NCBI RefSeq assembly: GCF_014652535.1
Contig: NZ_BMYZ01000001.1
Coordinates: forward strand, 2,357,371-2,421,370
Direction of reading: 5' to 3'
Length of the DNA stretch: 64,000 bases
From: Cellvibrio zantedeschiae
Lineage (GTDB): Bacteria > Pseudomonadota > Gammaproteobacteria > Pseudomonadales > Cellvibrionaceae
Part shown: piece after piece, positions 52,549 to 62,560 of the stretch
How positions within the stretch are numbered: position 1 is the first letter of the stretch
Layout of the letters: each line of letters opens with the position of its first letter
The notes under the pieces: model-generated
The model's input: the letters and a program-made list of their open reading frames with translations, nothing else
What the model was told of the DNA's origin: nothing
Databases searched by the model: none
Translations under genes and position numbers: made by a program

Positions 52549-54414
52549 CTAAACCTTAGGAAGTATTTTATTGTAGAGTCTATAGCTTTCGTCTTTGATA
52601 TGAATAAAAGGCTTTAAATAAATATTCTTTTCACCCAGTTTTATTTTCCAGCTTGTATCAGAAACTTGCGTTGCACCCAATAATTGTTCGCGAGTGAAAT
52701 TCACAGCATCTGCATCTACCGGAAATAAAACCAGCGGGCCTTTTAAAAGTGCCACTACATCTTTATGCGCGGAGTTTAACGCTTCAAGTCGCATGGGCAT
52801 ATCTAAAATAATTTCTATAAGGTCGCCGTTTTTCCAGGTTCTGGACAGGTCAAAAAAACTTCCTGCTTTAATTTCACTAGGCTGTGGTTCACCATTAATA
52901 CTGATAGCTGTCGCCTTACCTGCCCACGCAGGAATTCGCAATGACACACTAAACCTAGTCGGTTTATCTGCTGTAATTTTTAGGCTACTGGTATTGGCAA
53001 AAGGATATTTAGTGGTTTGCTCAATTGAGACAGCATGATTGCCGTAATCCAGGCGCACTTGTGAGGGAACATAAAGATTTACATAAACACGCTCTGGCTC
53101 CTGCACATAAGTGCTGATGCCATAATCCGCCGCCAACTGAATAAACGTGCCCGAACAACAGGGCCATTGCTCACCGCGGAAAAATTTATGGGCTTTTTGA
53201 TTGTAATCGGAATAATAAAAAGTACTGCCATCCGGCAGCGTTGGTTTAGCACCAAGAATCGTATTGTAAAGTATGCGCTCCATACTATCGCCGTAGTGGC
53301 TCGACTTGGTAATTTGCAACAGGCTGCGCGCAATTTTAAAATGCCCATAAGCACCGCAAGGTGTCTCAAAAGTGCGATGGGTTTCTGTCAGCGATTGCAG
53401 TAAGGTTTCGGTATCGTCCGGCGCAATTAATTCTTCATTTGGCCCCCAACCACCTGTCGCAAAAGATTGGGCTTCAATAAACGCAAAACCATTGCGCGCT
53501 GCTTTTAGGTATTTGCTCTCACCATTGGTGAAATAGGCTTGAATAGCAGAATTAAGCGCATTGACATGACTGTAAGCATGCTTGCCTTTAAAGGGACTTA
53601 TCCCTTTTGCAAGCGGATCAAAAAAAGCTTCGTTTTGTAAATAGCGAGCAGCAAGGTCTTTATATCTTTCACCCATTCCCAATTGCCAGGCAATAAAAAG
53701 ATTTTCTGGCAGAGTATAGGGCTCGTCCCAAATCTCCGCTTCCTGTGTGTAGGGACGTGCGCGGCGCTCTTCACGCGTCAGCGCTTTCTCCGGCAAAAAA
53801 GGTAAGACTGCCGTGGTTAATTTATCGAGCGCAGTTTTGGATTCTTCAACTCCTACGTATTGATATGCGTCTATCAAACCTATGGCCAGCTTATCGTAGG
53901 TATAAGCAGGCAAATAATAATTTTCAAAAAAACGCGGCGATATTGTAAGCGCGTATTTATTTACCAATCCGCTAACTTTTTGCTTGATTTTTTCATCGCC
54001 AGTAATGGCGTAAGCACGAGCCAAGCCTGAAACATATTGCCCAAAACTGTGGCCGGGAATATAGCCGTGCCAATTCGCCGTGCTCCAATCATTGGGATCT
54101 ATGTGAAAATCTTTCGAATCATCATACCAACCGCCCATGTCCTCACCCGGTGCAGCTTGCCCGGCGCGCTGGCGAAAAGGTTTTAATAATTTATCGTCAT
54201 CAATTCCCATAAATAAACGTGTTTGATAATCAAGTTGCTCGCGCAATAAACTTTCACCCAAGCGCACCCGGTCATAAGAAAATTGCTGCAGCGGAGGCTT
54301 GGCTACAAGTTTGCGCGCGCCAGGTAAAAATTTGGCGGCTTGAACAGAAGATGCATAACCACAAAACAGTAATGAAGAATGGCCCAGAAGTTGGCGACGG
54401 GAGAGAGGAAACAT
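52549..54414 (-). CDS. GH127-type (DUF1680) beta-L-arabinofuranosidase-like enzyme
   Basis: A 621-aa protein with a signal of the SRRQLLG type at its N-terminus. An (alpha/alpha)6 barrel occupies the first about 450 residues, followed by beta-sandwich domains. Typical marks: YIPGHSFGQYVSGLARAY, HAYSHVNALNSAIQAYF, ETPCGAYGHFK and the paired Cys in WPCCSGTFIQLAADYG. In GH127 a Cys acts as nucleophile with Zn held by Glu and Cys residues, and these pairs are compatible. It would release L-arabinofuranose from decorations. It is codirectional with, and just downstream of, the GH31 gene. Confidence 0.85.
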   Translation of the reverse strand: MFPLSRRQLLGHSSLLFCGYASSVQAAKFLPGARKLVAKPPLQQFSYDRVRLGESLLREQLDYQTRLFMGIDDDKLLKPFRQRAGQAAPGEDMGGWYDDSKDFHIDPNDWSTANWHGYIPGHSFGQYVSGLARAYAITGDEKIKQKVSGLVNKYALTISPRFFENYYLPAYTYDKLAIGLIDAYQYVGVEESKTALDKLTTAVLPFLPEKALTREERRARPYTQEAEIWDEPYTLPENLFIAWQLGMGERYKDLAARYLQNEAFFDPLAKGISPFKGKHAYSHVNALNSAIQAYFTNGESKYLKAARNGFAFIEAQSFATGGWGPNEELIAPDDTETLLQSLTETHRTFETPCGAYGHFKIARSLLQITKSSHYGDSMERILYNTILGAKPTLPDGSTFYYSDYNQKAHKFFRGEQWPCCSGTFIQLAADYGISTYVQEPERVYVNLYVPSQVRLDYGNHAVSIEQTTKYPFANTSSLKITADKPTRFSVSLRIPAWAGKATAISINGEPQPSEIKAGSFFDLSRTWKNGDLIEIILDMPMRLEALNSAHKDVVALLKGPLVLFPVDADAVNFTREQLLGATQVSDTSWKIKLGEKNIYLKPFIHIKDESYRLYNKILPKV

Positions 54415-54481
54415 AAATTATTTCTCGTATTATTTTATAGGCAAGAAAACGAAATCGAATTGACTTATTGTTTAAACAGAA

Positions 54482-54495
54482 TTGCATTGATGCAA
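54482..54495. promoter_or_regulatory. Small palindrome upstream of the GH127 gene
   Basis: TTGCAT-TG-ATGCAA, 68 bases ahead of the GH127 start. It shares TGATGCA with the candidate operator at 30700. Tentative. Confidence 0.35.
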
Positions 54496-54498
54496 AGA

Positions 54499-54533
54499 AA
54501 TATCAGGATCTACGCAAGGCAGATCCTGATATT
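54499..54533 (-). terminator. Hairpin between the GH31 and GH127 genes
   Basis: Perfect 13-bp arms AATATCAGGATCT / AGATCCTGATATT with a 9-base loop, located 18 bases behind the GH31 stop. Confidence 0.75.
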
Positions 54534-54550
54534 GATGGTATAGATTGTAA

Positions 54551-56845
54551 TTATTTGCTAATTACATTTACCAAATTGGAAGAAGCACCGCTCAACACTT
54601 TGCTGGAATTATTCCAATGTAATTTAGTGCTTGTGCCCTTACCTTTTTGGTAATCCAGGCTTACGCCATCGTCATCATAAAGAGTAAAGTCAGCGTCAGC
54701 ACCTGGGTACACTTTAATGCTGGCAATAGCTTGTTTGGTCGCCGTGCTTTGGATATCAGCACCGATAGGCACAATCGAACCGGCTTTTACAAACACAGGA
54801 ATTTGGTCGATAGGCGCAGCCACTTTAATGGTTTGGCCACCGGCAAATTTCTCATTGGTCCAGAAGTTGTACCAATCCGCACCCGCTGGCAAATAAACGT
54901 CTTTTTCTGTTTGCGCTTGTTCGGTTACTGGTGCAACCAGGAATGCAGGACCAAACATATATTGATCACCAATATTCGCTACTTTTGGATCATTCGGGAA
55001 ATCTACCCAAAGTGCACGCATGAAAGGTGAGCCTGTATCGTAAGTGCGCTTGGCTTGCGAATAGATGTAAGGAATCAACTGATAACGCAGGCGATCATAT
55101 TTCGCCATGATGGCTTCCGCCTCTTTACCAAATGCCCAGATTTCCGCGTGCTTGCGATCACCGTGTAAACGCAAGGTTGGCAAGAAGGTGCCGTACTGGA
55201 ACCAGCGCGTGTGCAGCTCTGGATAATCGTGGTTTTGGCCTACAGTTTCGCGGGCATCAGACGGATCTAGCAAAGGCGCTTTAGTTGCAGAAGTTGTTTG
55301 TGGCAACCATTGCCAGCCACCTATGTCGTTACCCCAGTATGCAAAACCTGAAGCAGTCATGTTCAAACCCGTTGGTACCTGACGCTTGAGCGCCTCCCAA
55401 CTTGGCTGAATATCTGACGACCAGAAAAGACCGCCCGTGCGCTGTGAACCTAAATAAGCAGCACGCGCAAGAATCAAACTGCGTTTGTTAGGGCGATATT
55501 CGCGCAAACCATCAGCAAAGCCTTCCACATGCATTAGTGGATACAGGTTGCGATAACGATCACCCGAACCAATTTTGAAGAACAATCCATCCGGCACCAA
55601 GTCTGGCTCGGTTTCATCCAACCATGGGTAATCGAAACCGTGGGAAAGGATATTGTCGCGCGCTTTTTCAAAGAACCATTTGCGCGCATCAGGATTGGTG
55701 GAATCGATCAAGGCACCTGTACGATCCGAACGGAACGGCAAGCCATCTTGGGACTTACCGTCTTTATTCTTCAGGAAATAACCTTTGCTATCGAGTTCGT
55801 TATAGTAGCGACCCGCTGTTTCGTAGCGCGGCCAAATTGAGATGATGGATTGCAAACCCATCGCATGAAGCTTTTTGTTCATGCCGGTTGGATCAGGAAA
55901 TTGCGCCGGATCTATGTCCATTTGGCCCATACGAGTCCAATGGAACCAGTCGACCACCATAATATCCAGCGGATATTTTTTGGCCTGGTAAGTGTCGGCA
56001 ACCTCTTCCACTTCTTTCTGGCTGGCATAACGCGCTTTGGATTGGATCAAACCGAAAGCCGCTTTAGGCGGAATTGGCGTTTTACCGGTGAGCTTGGCGT
56101 AACCCGCCCAGATTTCGTCTGGAGTACCCGTAATCACAAAGTAAGAAACACGTTCACCGACGCGCGACTGCCAAAGAGTACGGCCATTCACAGCGGGGTA
56201 AATTTTGGTAGCGGAAGGGTTATCCCAGATGATGCCATAGCCTTTGTTGGACAGCATAAAGGGAACACACACAGTCTCGCCGTGAGGAGCGTCATACCAG
56301 TGCTTACAATCTATCGCACGGCCGCGCAAATCGAGGATGCCTTCCTGGTTTTGGCCCAAGCCATAAAAATGCTCATCCGGTGAAGTACCAAAGCTGGCAC
56401 CCACTTGATAGGTTTGCTCGCCGCTAACCTCGTAAGGAGCCATTTCCCAGCCATTCATACTGAGAACTTGGTCGCCCTTGGCATTTTTTACTTGCAGGGA
56501 AACGGGTGGTAAAGATGGAGCAAAGTAACGCTCGCCCATACTCGGCGCACTTGGCCAACGCTGGGCATTTACGTGCAGGGTCAGGCTGCTGGAAACGAAA
56601 TCATCGCCCTTGTCGTCGCTTTTGTGGCTAAAGCCTTTATCGTCGCTCTTGGCAATAAACCCATAACCTGGTCCAGCCGCCGCGAGGTTGCGGTCAGTTG
56701 CTAAAGTTACCCGCACAATGTTGGGCGCGTAGGTTTCAACCCCTACATAAGAACCGTTTCGATCCAAAACTTTGATAGGCTCAGCCAAAGCTGAAGCCGC
56801 GAGCAGGCCGGCAGCCATACCCGTCAACAGGTGTTTTAGGTGCAT
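54551..56845 (-). CDS. GH31 alpha-glycosidase (alpha-xylosidase-like)
   Basis: 764 aa from ATG 56845 (GGGA upstream; the longer start at 56908 has no support). Signal peptide ending in ASALAEP. GH31 barrel with the nucleophile Asp in YPWLDETEPD near residue 420, the acid/base Asp in FWSSDIQPSW near 490, and FAYWGNDIGGW. The N-terminal beta-sandwich precedes the barrel. Exported GH31 enzymes in this group are often alpha-xylosidases acting on xyloglucan fragments, but alpha-glucosidase activity cannot be excluded. First gene of a minus-strand pair with GH127. Confidence 0.88.
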   Translation of the reverse strand: MHLKHLLTGMAAGLLAASALAEPIKVLDRNGSYVGVETYAPNIVRVTLATDRNLAAAGPGYGFIAKSDDKGFSHKSDDKGDDFVSSSLTLHVNAQRWPSAPSMGERYFAPSLPPVSLQVKNAKGDQVLSMNGWEMAPYEVSGEQTYQVGASFGTSPDEHFYGLGQNQEGILDLRGRAIDCKHWYDAPHGETVCVPFMLSNKGYGIIWDNPSATKIYPAVNGRTLWQSRVGERVSYFVITGTPDEIWAGYAKLTGKTPIPPKAAFGLIQSKARYASQKEVEEVADTYQAKKYPLDIMVVDWFHWTRMGQMDIDPAQFPDPTGMNKKLHAMGLQSIISIWPRYETAGRYYNELDSKGYFLKNKDGKSQDGLPFRSDRTGALIDSTNPDARKWFFEKARDNILSHGFDYPWLDETEPDLVPDGLFFKIGSGDRYRNLYPLMHVEGFADGLREYRPNKRSLILARAAYLGSQRTGGLFWSSDIQPSWEALKRQVPTGLNMTASGFAYWGNDIGGWQWLPQTTSATKAPLLDPSDARETVGQNHDYPELHTRWFQYGTFLPTLRLHGDRKHAEIWAFGKEAEAIMAKYDRLRYQLIPYIYSQAKRTYDTGSPFMRALWVDFPNDPKVANIGDQYMFGPAFLVAPVTEQAQTEKDVYLPAGADWYNFWTNEKFAGGQTIKVAAPIDQIPVFVKAGSIVPIGADIQSTATKQAIASIKVYPGADADFTLYDDDGVSLDYQKGKGTSTKLHWNNSSKVLSGASSNLVNVISK

Positions 56846-57029
56846 AGTGTGTTCCCGAAATGTTATTGTTAGGCAAAACGCTGTTATAAGACTAAAAATT
56901 AAGCGCATTTTTGACAGGCAATTAAAATTCCACCTGTGATAATTATTATAGTATTAATCCGCTCAAGATAGTCATTGTGACTAGAAATAATCTAAGGGAA
57001 AAGACGTAATTTTTTGTTTAGGTCGTAAC

Positions 57030-58895
57030 CTACTCCAACGCTATCCCTGCCTTATCCAAGGCGTCTTTATTAAATTTAATCCAATAAGCCACATTTTTCG
57101 CCTCACGATGCAGAAATTGCCGGTGAACCTGTGCCTTTTCCGGTGTTCCAGCTTCTTGATAAATAGTGACTAGCGAGAGAGCCGCATCCAGCGCAGAGCT
57201 AGCTTGTCCATTCAGGTTGGCCAACTTAAATGCACTTAACCCATGCGCCTCTGCTTGGCTCCATTGCTGTTGCGCCGCATAGATTTTTGCAACCATCAAC
57301 TCTTCAGAACCTTGCAGTTTATCCTTCGGGAAAAGCTCAAGTGCCTCCTCCCAACGAGCCTGCTTAATTAGCAACTCTGCCAAATGTACCTGCGCTCTCT
57401 CACGCTCCCACCACTCTTGATCGGCAGGTAATATTGCCAATACCTTGCGATAATTTTTTTCTGCCAGCACGGGAGTTTCAGCAAACATCCCTGCATAAAA
57501 ATACACGCTGCCATAATGTTCTTTTGATTGATGGGTTTGATCCAGAATAGCTTCCGAGCGTTCCAAATAAGTTTGCCTATCGAGCTTCTCACCAAACTTA
57601 TTAGCGGTTACCGATAAATAGTTGCTTGCATTAACCTCAAGTAAAGGATCCTGAGCTTCTTTTGCAAATCGCATGGCAGCAACTACAGATTGCTTAAAAA
57701 GTGCGTAGTCGTTTTTAGCAAAGGCCAAACGCGCATAGCTATATTGCGTGACTGCCAATGACGATGAATCTTGTTCCGCCTGAAAAATTTCCAGGGCTTT
57801 TTGTAATTTTGGCCCGGCATTTTCATAAAGTCCTTGCGCAATGAAGGCATCGGCCACAAGGACATAAGCCCAAGCTTCCCTTAGCTTGTCGCCTTGAAAC
57901 TGCGCGCGCTCAACCATTTCGCCAGCTAATAAAATGGCATTATCTGTATTTCCAGTTTGAATTTCACTGTGAATCAATTGCGACAACACATTAAAGTCAT
58001 CTGACGCTTGCTGATGTAATATTTTTAGTTTTGCATTTCTCAAAGCTGAATCTAAAGAGTCCATATCCAATATTTTAGATTGCAAAACAAGAGCAACATG
58101 CGCATTCAACTTCTCCAGCAATAAAGGCACTGTCTCAGCTTCATGTCCTGCACCCCATATGCCTTTTTCACTTTTTAGTAAGTAGTTAATGCTGATTTTA
58201 CTTCCTCGCATTCCCAGCTTGGCAACCATCACAATGCCACTTCGGGTTTGTTGAGTAATTTGGGTAAAATATTTTTGTGGCGTATAAAAAAAGTCATCAT
58301 AGTCTTTAATGCCGCTGACAATGACTGGATGAAAAGTATTAGTTTGGTTAATTCCTTCCCAAACAGACTTTACTAATTCGGCATCGAGATTTGCGTTATG
58401 TTGGTCATTAGGCTTAATCAACAAGGGTAATAATGCAACGCGGGTAAGCTGAGAATCAGATTGAACTGAACGCCAATACAAGAAATAACCCGTGCTCAAA
58501 ACAATTAAAGCCAGTGCGATAGCAACCCAAAAAGATCTACCAAAGCGGGAATTCACTGCTGTAGCAAGTTGTGTTGCAGCCGGGGCAAATGGAGGTTCAA
58601 CATAAGGCATTGTGTCTAATTGCCACTGATAGCCTTTTTTTGAAAAAGTCTTGATCGCATCTTCACCAAATAAAGCCCTCAATAAACTGATGTTTTGAAA
58701 CACCGCTTGTTCAGAGACCACCTTACCAGCCCATACCTGCTCAAGAATCTCGTCCTTACTAAAAACCCGCTGAGGTTCACTTAAAAATAACGCCAGGAGC
58801 TTGGCCTCATTGTGGCGACAAGCAATAACGTCATTATTTTTATAAAGGATGAGCTGTTCGCTGTCGAAGACAAATTCTTTAAATGCGTATTTCAT
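57030..58895 (-). CDS. CadC-like membrane-bound transcription regulator with TPR-type sensor
   Basis: 621 aa from ATG 58895 (MKYAFKEFVFDSEQ); the frame runs on to 59024 but the extension is an artefact. The N-terminal OmpR-type winged helix (about residues 10-95: EAKLLALFLSEPQRVFSKDE, LLRALFGED, FSKKGYQW) is followed by one transmembrane helix (about 122-142) and a large periplasmic domain with helical repeats of TPR type (about 300-600). Such CadC/ToxR-like proteins read periplasmic signals and bind DNA directly. It is divergent from the double FGE-like gene, the likely target. Confidence 0.86.
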   Translation of the reverse strand: MKYAFKEFVFDSEQLILYKNNDVIACRHNEAKLLALFLSEPQRVFSKDEILEQVWAGKVVSEQAVFQNISLLRALFGEDAIKTFSKKGYQWQLDTMPYVEPPFAPAATQLATAVNSRFGRSFWVAIALALIVLSTGYFLYWRSVQSDSQLTRVALLPLLIKPNDQHNANLDAELVKSVWEGINQTNTFHPVIVSGIKDYDDFFYTPQKYFTQITQQTRSGIVMVAKLGMRGSKISINYLLKSEKGIWGAGHEAETVPLLLEKLNAHVALVLQSKILDMDSLDSALRNAKLKILHQQASDDFNVLSQLIHSEIQTGNTDNAILLAGEMVERAQFQGDKLREAWAYVLVADAFIAQGLYENAGPKLQKALEIFQAEQDSSSLAVTQYSYARLAFAKNDYALFKQSVVAAMRFAKEAQDPLLEVNASNYLSVTANKFGEKLDRQTYLERSEAILDQTHQSKEHYGSVYFYAGMFAETPVLAEKNYRKVLAILPADQEWWERERAQVHLAELLIKQARWEEALELFPKDKLQGSEELMVAKIYAAQQQWSQAEAHGLSAFKLANLNGQASSALDAALSLVTIYQEAGTPEKAQVHRQFLHREAKNVAYWIKFNKDALDKAGIALE

Positions 58896-59075
58896 CAAAT
58901 CACTCTGATTAGAAATCACCCAGTCAAACCTTAAATTTCTATCTTTTTTCTCATAACACAAGAAATAGAAAAAAACTAAGACTCTTTTGGGGATTTGTTG
59001 CTCAATTCCGGTGGATAAAAACAATACTCGGCCATTTACACTTAATCCATTTACCTTTCATAAAAGGATTCATCC

Positions 59076-61061
59076 GTGCGAAAACTTAATGTCTTTCTTA
59101 TTCTCGTCATTGCATGTTTTAGCCCAGCGCTTTGCGCCGATAATAATTATATAGAACCTGCGATGGTCACTCTCCCCGCGGGCGAGTTTCTAATGGGCAG
59201 TACTGAAAGCGATGCAGAACAGCCCATGCATAAAGTAAAAGTCGCCGCATTTAAACTGGCCAAATATGATGTCACTACAAAAGAGTTCATGCAGTTTATA
59301 AAAGCAACCGATTATAAACCAACGAAACCATGCCTGGTCAAAGCACAAAAAGGCGCGTTAGAAGAGCACACAAATACATTTGAAGCGGACACATTTGCCG
59401 ACCGGGAATTTCACCCCATCACCTGCCTGGGCTGGGAAGATACACAAGCCTACATTACCTGGCTGTCTACCCAAACTAACAAGCGTTATCGCCTACCCAG
59501 CGAAGCCGAGTGGGAATATGCCGCACGCGCAGGCAGTACAAAAAAGTTCCATTTTGGCGATGATGAAAAAAAACTATGCCAGTATGGAAATGTTTACGAC
59601 AAATCCACCTCAGAAGTTTTTGGATCCTTTTTCCAGTGGTCTATAAAAGGAACGGAGTGTGAAGACGATGAACCAAACCCCAGCATCGTCGGTACTTATC
59701 CACCCAATAAATTTGGTCTTTACGACATGGTTGGCAATGCCAGTCAATGGGTGGCAGATTGCTATCACAGCAATTATCAGGGAGCACCTCAAACAAGCGC
59801 TGCATGGACAGACGCAAATTGTACAACGCCTTTCGCCCGTGGAGGCACTCGGCTTACAGGCGCCAATAGCCAAAGACCAGCCTTTCGCCCCACAGCAAAT
59901 GACGTTAATGCAATTGCGAAGCAGGGATACTTTGATCGCGGTTTCCGCCTTGCTCTGGATATTAGAGATGACATTAAAGATTATGCATCTGCTCAACCAA
60001 GCGAATTACAAAAAAACTTCAATGCAGATTTAACCAAAGCACAGCAAGCTGTCATTGAGCGTAAGTCTATTGCAACCAAAAAACGTGCAGACTTATTGGC
60101 AACCTATAAAAGCTGGAAGAGAACGCCGGTAATTGCACCTCCCATGGTTGACATTCCTGCCGGTGAATTTTTAATGGGAAGCAATCTTTATGACAAGGAA
60201 AAGCCAATCCATAAAGTGAACGTCAAGGCATTTAAAATATCTCCCTATGAGGTAACCATTAAGCAATTTAAACAATTTGCTGCTGCAACCGGTTTTACCA
60301 CGGATGATATGTGCTGGAAGTATGTAAGTGAGAATGGTGGCCCATACAAAGATGGCATTGCTGTCTTACCAGGAAACTGGTTAACACCCGAATATGCGCC
60401 TAGCGACTTCCACCCTGTTATGTGTGTGAGCTGGGATGATGCCAATGCTTATCTTGCCTGGCTATCGCAACAAACCGGAAAAAAATATCGCTTACCAACA
60501 GAAGCAGAATGGGAATATGCGGCACGTGCGGGTAGCTCCACCAAATATTCTTTTGGCGATAATGAAAAAGATGTTTGCCACTATGGAAATACGTTTGACG
60601 AAAGTGGATTGCGCGCGTTTGTTCGTGATAAGAATTATGCAAAGAGAGATATGGCGTGTGATGACGGAGTGGAATACACATCAACAGTAGGCATGTATAA
60701 ACCCAATGCTTTTGGCGTGTACGACATGATTGGTAATGTCAGCGAATGGGTTGCAGATTGCGATCACGAAAATTACCAAGGTGCCCCCACTGATGGCTCA
60801 GCATGGATTTCAGAAAAATGTTACATGCGCTCACGCAAAGGCAACACTTATGGATCAAACGGTGGCTCGCACATAAGCATGCGTGGCCACGGCGGGCAAA
60901 ATAATCGTTCAAGCTTGGGGGAAGGTTTTCGTATTGTTGAAGATATGGAAAGCGCTGATAGCTGCACCACCCTATCTTCATCGTGCAAAAAAATCAAAGA
61001 CACTAGTAAGGAGTTTGAAAAAGAATTAGCGGAAGCACAAAAGCGTGTACGACAAAAATAA
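59076..61061 (+). CDS. Exported protein with two formylglycine-generating-enzyme (SUMF1) domains
   Basis: 661 aa, GTG start at 59076, AAAGGA upstream, signal peptide ending near ALCAD. Two FGE-sulfatase domains lie in tandem: domain 1 (about residues 27-300: PAGEFLMGSTESDAEQPMHKV, RLPSEAEWEYAARAG, NKFGLYDMVGNASQWVADC, GGTRLTGANSQRP) and domain 2 (about 355-630: PAGEFLMGSNLYDKEKPIHKV, RLPTEAEWEYAARAG, NAFGVYDMIGNVSEWVADC). A charged helical segment joins them and another forms the C-terminus. In neither copy does the end contain the catalytic Cys pair of true sulfatase-activating enzymes, so it is probably a non-enzymatic or differently acting relative. Confidence 0.88.
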   Translation: MRKLNVFLILVIACFSPALCADNNYIEPAMVTLPAGEFLMGSTESDAEQPMHKVKVAAFKLAKYDVTTKEFMQFIKATDYKPTKPCLVKAQKGALEEHTNTFEADTFADREFHPITCLGWEDTQAYITWLSTQTNKRYRLPSEAEWEYAARAGSTKKFHFGDDEKKLCQYGNVYDKSTSEVFGSFFQWSIKGTECEDDEPNPSIVGTYPPNKFGLYDMVGNASQWVADCYHSNYQGAPQTSAAWTDANCTTPFARGGTRLTGANSQRPAFRPTANDVNAIAKQGYFDRGFRLALDIRDDIKDYASAQPSELQKNFNADLTKAQQAVIERKSIATKKRADLLATYKSWKRTPVIAPPMVDIPAGEFLMGSNLYDKEKPIHKVNVKAFKISPYEVTIKQFKQFAAATGFTTDDMCWKYVSENGGPYKDGIAVLPGNWLTPEYAPSDFHPVMCVSWDDANAYLAWLSQQTGKKYRLPTEAEWEYAARAGSSTKYSFGDNEKDVCHYGNTFDESGLRAFVRDKNYAKRDMACDDGVEYTSTVGMYKPNAFGVYDMIGNVSEWVADCDHENYQGAPTDGSAWISEKCYMRSRKGNTYGSNGGSHISMRGHGGQNNRSSLGEGFRIVEDMESADSCTTLSSSCKKIKDTSKEFEKELAEAQKRVRQK

Positions 61062-61094
61062 CATGTATCCAACATATCTCTAAATCGCAAGCAT

Positions 61095-61123
61095 AAAAAA
61101 GCCTACCACTTGGTAGGCTTTTT
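61095..61123. terminator. Bidirectional terminator
   Basis: AAAAAGCCTACC / GGTAGGCTTTTT with a short loop, between the convergent FGE-like gene and the ChrR gene. Confidence 0.92.
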
Positions 61124-61134
61124 AATTCCCACTA

Positions 61135-61839
61135 TCAAGCCGGTTTAAAACCCAAAAACGGATTAATCAATCTACCCAAAAATCCTGTCACTTTTACCGG
61201 CGCTTCCACTACGGATATACACAAACAATCCTGATTTTGGGTAGCTGTAGGGCGATGAATTTCGCCGGGTGTGCGCACTAAAAAATCACCTTCGCTGTAA
61301 ACACCATCTTCATCAGAAAAGCTACCGCACAATACCATGGTAACTTCTAAGCCTCGGTGATCATGCTCCACCACTTTATTGCCGCTGGTAATTCGTTGGA
61401 AAGCCACTTCATAGATTTTTTGACCCGTCACCAAACGCGCAAACTTTAAGCCTTTGGAAACACGCTCCCATTTTAATTTTCCATCGCGCGGCAGCAGTTT
61501 TGCGATAACTTTGGGAATTGATTTAAACAAGGGATCGTGTGCATAAGAAGAATGTAATTCTTGTTGTTGAACTTTTACTTCCTTCACATGCTGATCCACA
61601 CCAGATTCCTGACCGCGAATACGCGTCATCAATTGCGCGAAGCTATCGGGCTGAACCGCTTCTGCAACGCTGTGAGTTAAAATCGAGGCGCCCAATTTAT
61701 TGAGATGCTCAACGCGTTTGCGGCAATGTGGGCACACTTGCAGGTGTGCACAAACAATCAAACTCAATGCTATAGCAAGGCTACCACTTGCGTATTCCGT
61801 AAGGAGATTATCGTCGGGGTGATGATTAATCATTGCCAT
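61135..61839 (-). CDS. chrR: ChrR-family zinc-binding anti-sigma factor
   Basis: A 234-aa protein. The N-terminal zinc anti-sigma domain has HLQVCPHC (HxxxCxxC) near residue 32; the C-terminal cupin has VVEHDHRGLEVTMVLCGSF and SEGDFLVRTPGEIHRP as metal-binding strands. ChrR holds its ECF sigma factor inactive until singlet oxygen or organic peroxide is sensed through the cupin. The gene overlaps the sigma gene end by ten bases, the usual operon arrangement. Confidence 0.92.
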   Translation of the reverse strand: MAMINHHPDDNLLTEYASGSLAIALSLIVCAHLQVCPHCRKRVEHLNKLGASILTHSVAEAVQPDSFAQLMTRIRGQESGVDQHVKEVKVQQQELHSSYAHDPLFKSIPKVIAKLLPRDGKLKWERVSKGLKFARLVTGQKIYEVAFQRITSGNKVVEHDHRGLEVTMVLCGSFSDEDGVYSEGDFLVRTPGEIHRPTATQNQDCLCISVVEAPVKVTGFLGRLINPFLGFKPA

Positions 61840-62480
61840 GCCCCCTTATTTTTCTCTGCTGTTTTTTCCGCATCTAGAATAAGTGTTTGCATTTTTTTTA
61901 ATCCGATTCGTACACGGGATTTTACTGTACCTAAAGGCAAGCCCGTTTCATCCGCGATTTGTTGATGCGTTTTTCCCTGCATATAAACTTGCGTCAGTAC
62001 CTGGCGCTGTTCAGGTGGAAGCTGGATAAAAGATTTATCAATCAAGGCTTCATTACTGGATTGCTGCAAATAGACAAAAGCCTGGTCGTCATCCGCCTCG
62101 TCCCAAATATCGTCGATATCAATTACTTCCCTATCAATTGGAACGCGCTGATTGCGACGCATTAGATCGATTCGGCAATTACGCATGACGGTATAAATCC
62201 AGGTCGATGCTGCTGCTTTAGAAGCATCATAGGTAGGTGCTTTTTGCCAAACCTTAAACATAACCTCTTGTACCACCTCGTCGGCAGCATCAGCAGGGAA
62301 ACTGCTATTTAGGTTGCCCAGGCAAAAGCCTTTTATCAGCGGGGCAAAATGGGCAAAAAGTTCAGCAAATGCCTGCTCATCGCGAGCTTGGCCGACCCGC
62401 TCCAGGGTTTTGCTCCAGGTGTCGTCGCGCTGCCGTGCGGGCCCGCCAGGGGAGGACCCACTATGGGGAATGGAAATCAT
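61830..62480 (-). CDS. rpoE: ECF sigma factor of the RpoE-ChrR (ECF11) type
   Basis: 216 aa from ATG 62480. The open frame reaches 62621, but a promoter with TGATCC (-35) and TAGAAA (-10) lies between 62538 and 62509, inside the longer frame, so the short start is better. Regions: sigma2 (FAELFAHFAPLIKGFCLG, DAADEVVQEVMFKVWQKAP, TWIYTVMRNCRIDLMRR) and sigma4 (LPPEQRQVLTQVYMQGKTHQQIADE, LPLGTVKSRVRIGLKKM). It is cotranscribed with the ChrR anti-sigma gene. Known members drive the response to singlet oxygen. Confidence 0.92.
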   Translation of the reverse strand: MISIPHSGSSPGGPARQRDDTWSKTLERVGQARDEQAFAELFAHFAPLIKGFCLGNLNSSFPADAADEVVQEVMFKVWQKAPTYDASKAAASTWIYTVMRNCRIDLMRRNQRVPIDREVIDIDDIWDEADDDQAFVYLQQSSNEALIDKSFIQLPPEQRQVLTQVYMQGKTHQQIADETGLPLGTVKSRVRIGLKKMQTLILDAEKTAEKNKGAWQ

Positions 62481-62508
62481 AGGTATTTCGTCCAATAGAC
62501 TTATGGGC

Positions 62509-62538
62509 TTTCTACGCCGTGGCAATAATTTCGGATCA
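62509..62538 (-). promoter_or_regulatory. Self-promoter of the ECF sigma/chrR operon
   Basis: On the minus strand, TGATCC (62538-62533), 18-bp spacer, TAGAAA (62514-62509). TGATCC is the -35 known for RpoE-ChrR sigma factors. The start codon follows 28 bases later. It shares TGATCCGAA with the divergent promoter at 62561. Confidence 0.8.
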
Positions 62539-62560
62539 CTGCGCTTTAAGTTAATTCCAA

